From Oligoflexus sp. (lineage in GTDB: Bacteria; Bdellovibrionota_B; Oligoflexia; Oligoflexales; Oligoflexaceae): a stretch of DNA of 7,055 bases. The position numbers were made by a program, and so were the translations under genes. The stretch spans positions 1-7,055 of the forward strand of contig JASLCY010000277.1 in assembly GCA_030151925.1 (NCBI GenBank). Direction: 5' to 3'. The notes under the pieces are model-generated. The model was given only the letters and a program-made list of their open reading frames with translations. It had not been told where the DNA came from and ran no database searches. Positions within the stretch are counted from its first letter, which is position 1. Every line of letters starts with the position of its first letter. Below are positions 6,059 through 7,055 of the stretch, in pieces.

Positions 6059-6707
6059 GATGCTCCCAAGCGGATTGGATGATCGAGGATGGAACGGCTC
6101 CGGCGCGGATCACGCTGAAGGAACCGTCTTCGTCGATACGGATCAGGGTCGAGGGCTGAGCCTCGCTCCTTTGTTTTTCGAGGATAACGCGCTGCTCCCG
6201 GTTCAGGGCCGGGACGAAGAGATCGGCGCCCGCGGCGGCGGCGAATACGAGAGCTTCATCCCAATCCCTGGCCGCGGGCTCGCTCGAGACGTTCACGCTC
6301 GAACTGGGGAACGGCATCGCCAACTCCTCGAGGACGAGCCGCATAAAGGCGAATTCCGGTTTCCACTGCGGCATCCTCAGGCCGAGCGTGCCGTCGGCGC
6401 TGACGAGAGACGCGGGGCAATCCGGGCCGGCGACCCAGATCACGCTGAGCGAAGCGGGCCACAGCTCTTGCAGGACCGCGCGCCAGCCCTTCGGCAACGG
6501 CTGCCAGCAGCGATCCAGCGCCTCCCAGCTCCCGACGAGGGAGATCGGTTTTTTCTCCGGCGGGCGGCGCTTCATCGCCATGAAACGTCGTTCGCCCTCG
6601 GCGTGATAGGGATTGAAGCTGAGTCCGGGCAGGGTATCCGTTGGATGCAGGCACACCTGTCCCTGACGCCAGGCTTCGACCATATCCTTCGCGAGGGCGT
6701 TCGTCAT
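6042..6707 (-). CDS. tsaC: YrdC/TsaC-family protein, probable t6A synthesis
   Basis: This 221-aa protein consists of a YrdC domain. TsaC/Sua5 proteins make threonylcarbamoyl-AMP from threonine, bicarbonate and ATP, the first step of the t6A modification at tRNA position 37. Visible motifs: PTDTLPGL at 22-29, KRR at 46-48 and KKPISL at 52-57 (the basic ATP-site motifs), LWPASLSVI at 82-90, LGLRMP at 108-113, SVNVSSEPA at 137-145 (position of the usual SANxSG) and PSTLIRI at 195-201 followed by VIRAGAVP. Proline stands where PTDTxYGL normally has Tyr, and SVNVSS departs from SANxSG, so this may be a divergent TsaC or a YciO-like paralogue. The length fits the single-domain form without the Sua5 C-terminal domain. 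ATG follows the purE stop by 3 bases with AAGG 7 bases upstream. Confidence 0.78.
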   Translation of the reverse strand: MTNALAKDMVEAWRQGQVCLHPTDTLPGLSFNPYHAEGERRFMAMKRRPPEKKPISLVGSWEALDRCWQPLPKGWRAVLQELWPASLSVIWVAGPDCPASLVSADGTLGLRMPQWKPEFAFMRLVLEELAMPFPSSSVNVSSEPAARDWDEALVFAAAAGADLFVPALNREQRVILEKQRSEAQPSTLIRIDEDGSFSVIRAGAVPSSIIQSAWEHHGQRP

Positions 6708-6718
6708 AGCTCAGCCTT
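6705..6718 (-). promoter_or_regulatory. Ribosome binding site of tsaC within the end of purE
   Basis: On the minus strand AAGG (6718-6715) lies in the last sense codons of purE, the TGA stop is 6713-6711 and ATG is 6707-6705. This arrangement implies translational coupling and fixes the tsaC start. Confidence 0.6.
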
Positions 6719-7055
6719 CGAACAGCACGCGGTTCTTGCTGTCGCTCTCGATCACCTGCGCGGTCTGCGCCTTGCGATAGCGAGTCAGCTCGGTCGCGAG
6801 CCGGTTATCGTTGGTGGCGATGATCTGGATCGCGAAGAGCGCGCCGTTGGTGAAGCCGGCTTTGCCGAGGGTCATCGTCGCCACGGGAATACCGGCCGGC
6901 ATCTGGCTCATCGACAGCAGAGCGTCGAGTCCGGCCGTCGCCGCGCCGGCGACCGGCACCGCGAGCACGGGGAGATTGGTGAGCGAGGCCACGACGCCCG
7001 CAAGGTGAGCCGACATCCCCGCCACGCACATCACGACGCTGCCGCCCTGCTTTTC
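6711..7055 (-). CDS. purE: PurE, N5-CAIR mutase, 3' part
   Basis: The frame runs off the right edge, leaving the C-terminal 114 residues of a protein usually about 160-170 aa long. PurE moves the carboxyl group of N5-carboxyaminoimidazole ribonucleotide to carbon 4 in purine synthesis. Clear family stretches are AGMSAHLAGVV (AGGAAHLPG in the Escherichia coli protein), LPVLAVPV, GLDALLSMSQMPAGIPVAT and GKAGFTNGALFAIQIIA, followed by RYRKAQTAQVIE near the end. The bacterial class I mutase is the better match. The GTG at 7034 is not the real start, since the reading continues upstream in the same conserved frame. The catalytic His of the N-terminal part is outside the window. It is the first visible gene of the minus-strand operon; any promoter or purK partner lies off the window. 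Confidence 0.93.
   Translation of the reverse strand, partial: EKQGGSVVMCVAGMSAHLAGVVASLTNLPVLAVPVAGAATAGLDALLSMSQMPAGIPVATMTLGKAGFTNGALFAIQIIATNDNRLATELTRYRKAQTAQVIESDSKNRVLFEG

Overview
The window looks like chromosomal DNA from a GC-rich (about 60%) Gram-negative bacterium. Two proteins carry Sec-type export signals, one of them with a lipobox-like cysteine plus a CXXCH haem motif, and a compact housekeeping operon follows. The mix of small exported cysteine-bearing proteins with this operon is reminiscent of Bdellovibrionota/Oligoflexia or related former Deltaproteobacteria. That placement is a guess from style; nothing in the window proves it.

Left part, plus strand (1-2135). A leader region of about 140 bases precedes a small secreted protein of 156 aa with four cysteines and a beta-rich C-terminal half. 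A 246-base gap follows; it begins with a large GC-rich stem-loop 10 bases after the stop codon. Next comes a 414-aa exported protein, possibly a lipoprotein, with a single CVNCH haem c motif. Neither protein belongs to a family I can name. The plus-strand pair meets the minus-strand genes at a clear intrinsic terminator (2106-2135), whose T-tract serves the minus strand.

Right part, minus strand (7055 down to 2162). In transcription order: the 3' part of purE (purine synthesis, cut by the window edge), a YrdC/TsaC-family protein (tRNA t6A synthesis), maf (nucleotide pyrophosphatase), an RDD-family membrane protein, hemW (radical-SAM haem chaperone), and a divergent class III PLP aminotransferase. 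The first five are separated by 3, -17, 21 and 2 bases and are very probably one operon. The aminotransferase lies 46 bases further on, behind a small hairpin and its own strong ribosome binding site, so it may be partly or wholly a separate unit. The operon groups unlinked housekeeping functions; I see no pathway that joins them, although a haem chaperone next to a possible haem-c protein is worth noting.

I found no mobile element, CRISPR array, tRNA, rRNA or toxin-antitoxin pair, and no convincing new system. The most notable items are the two unassigned exported proteins, the stem-loop at 624-674, the composition drop in the 3' half of hemW, and the altered signature motifs of the aminotransferase and the TsaC-like protein.
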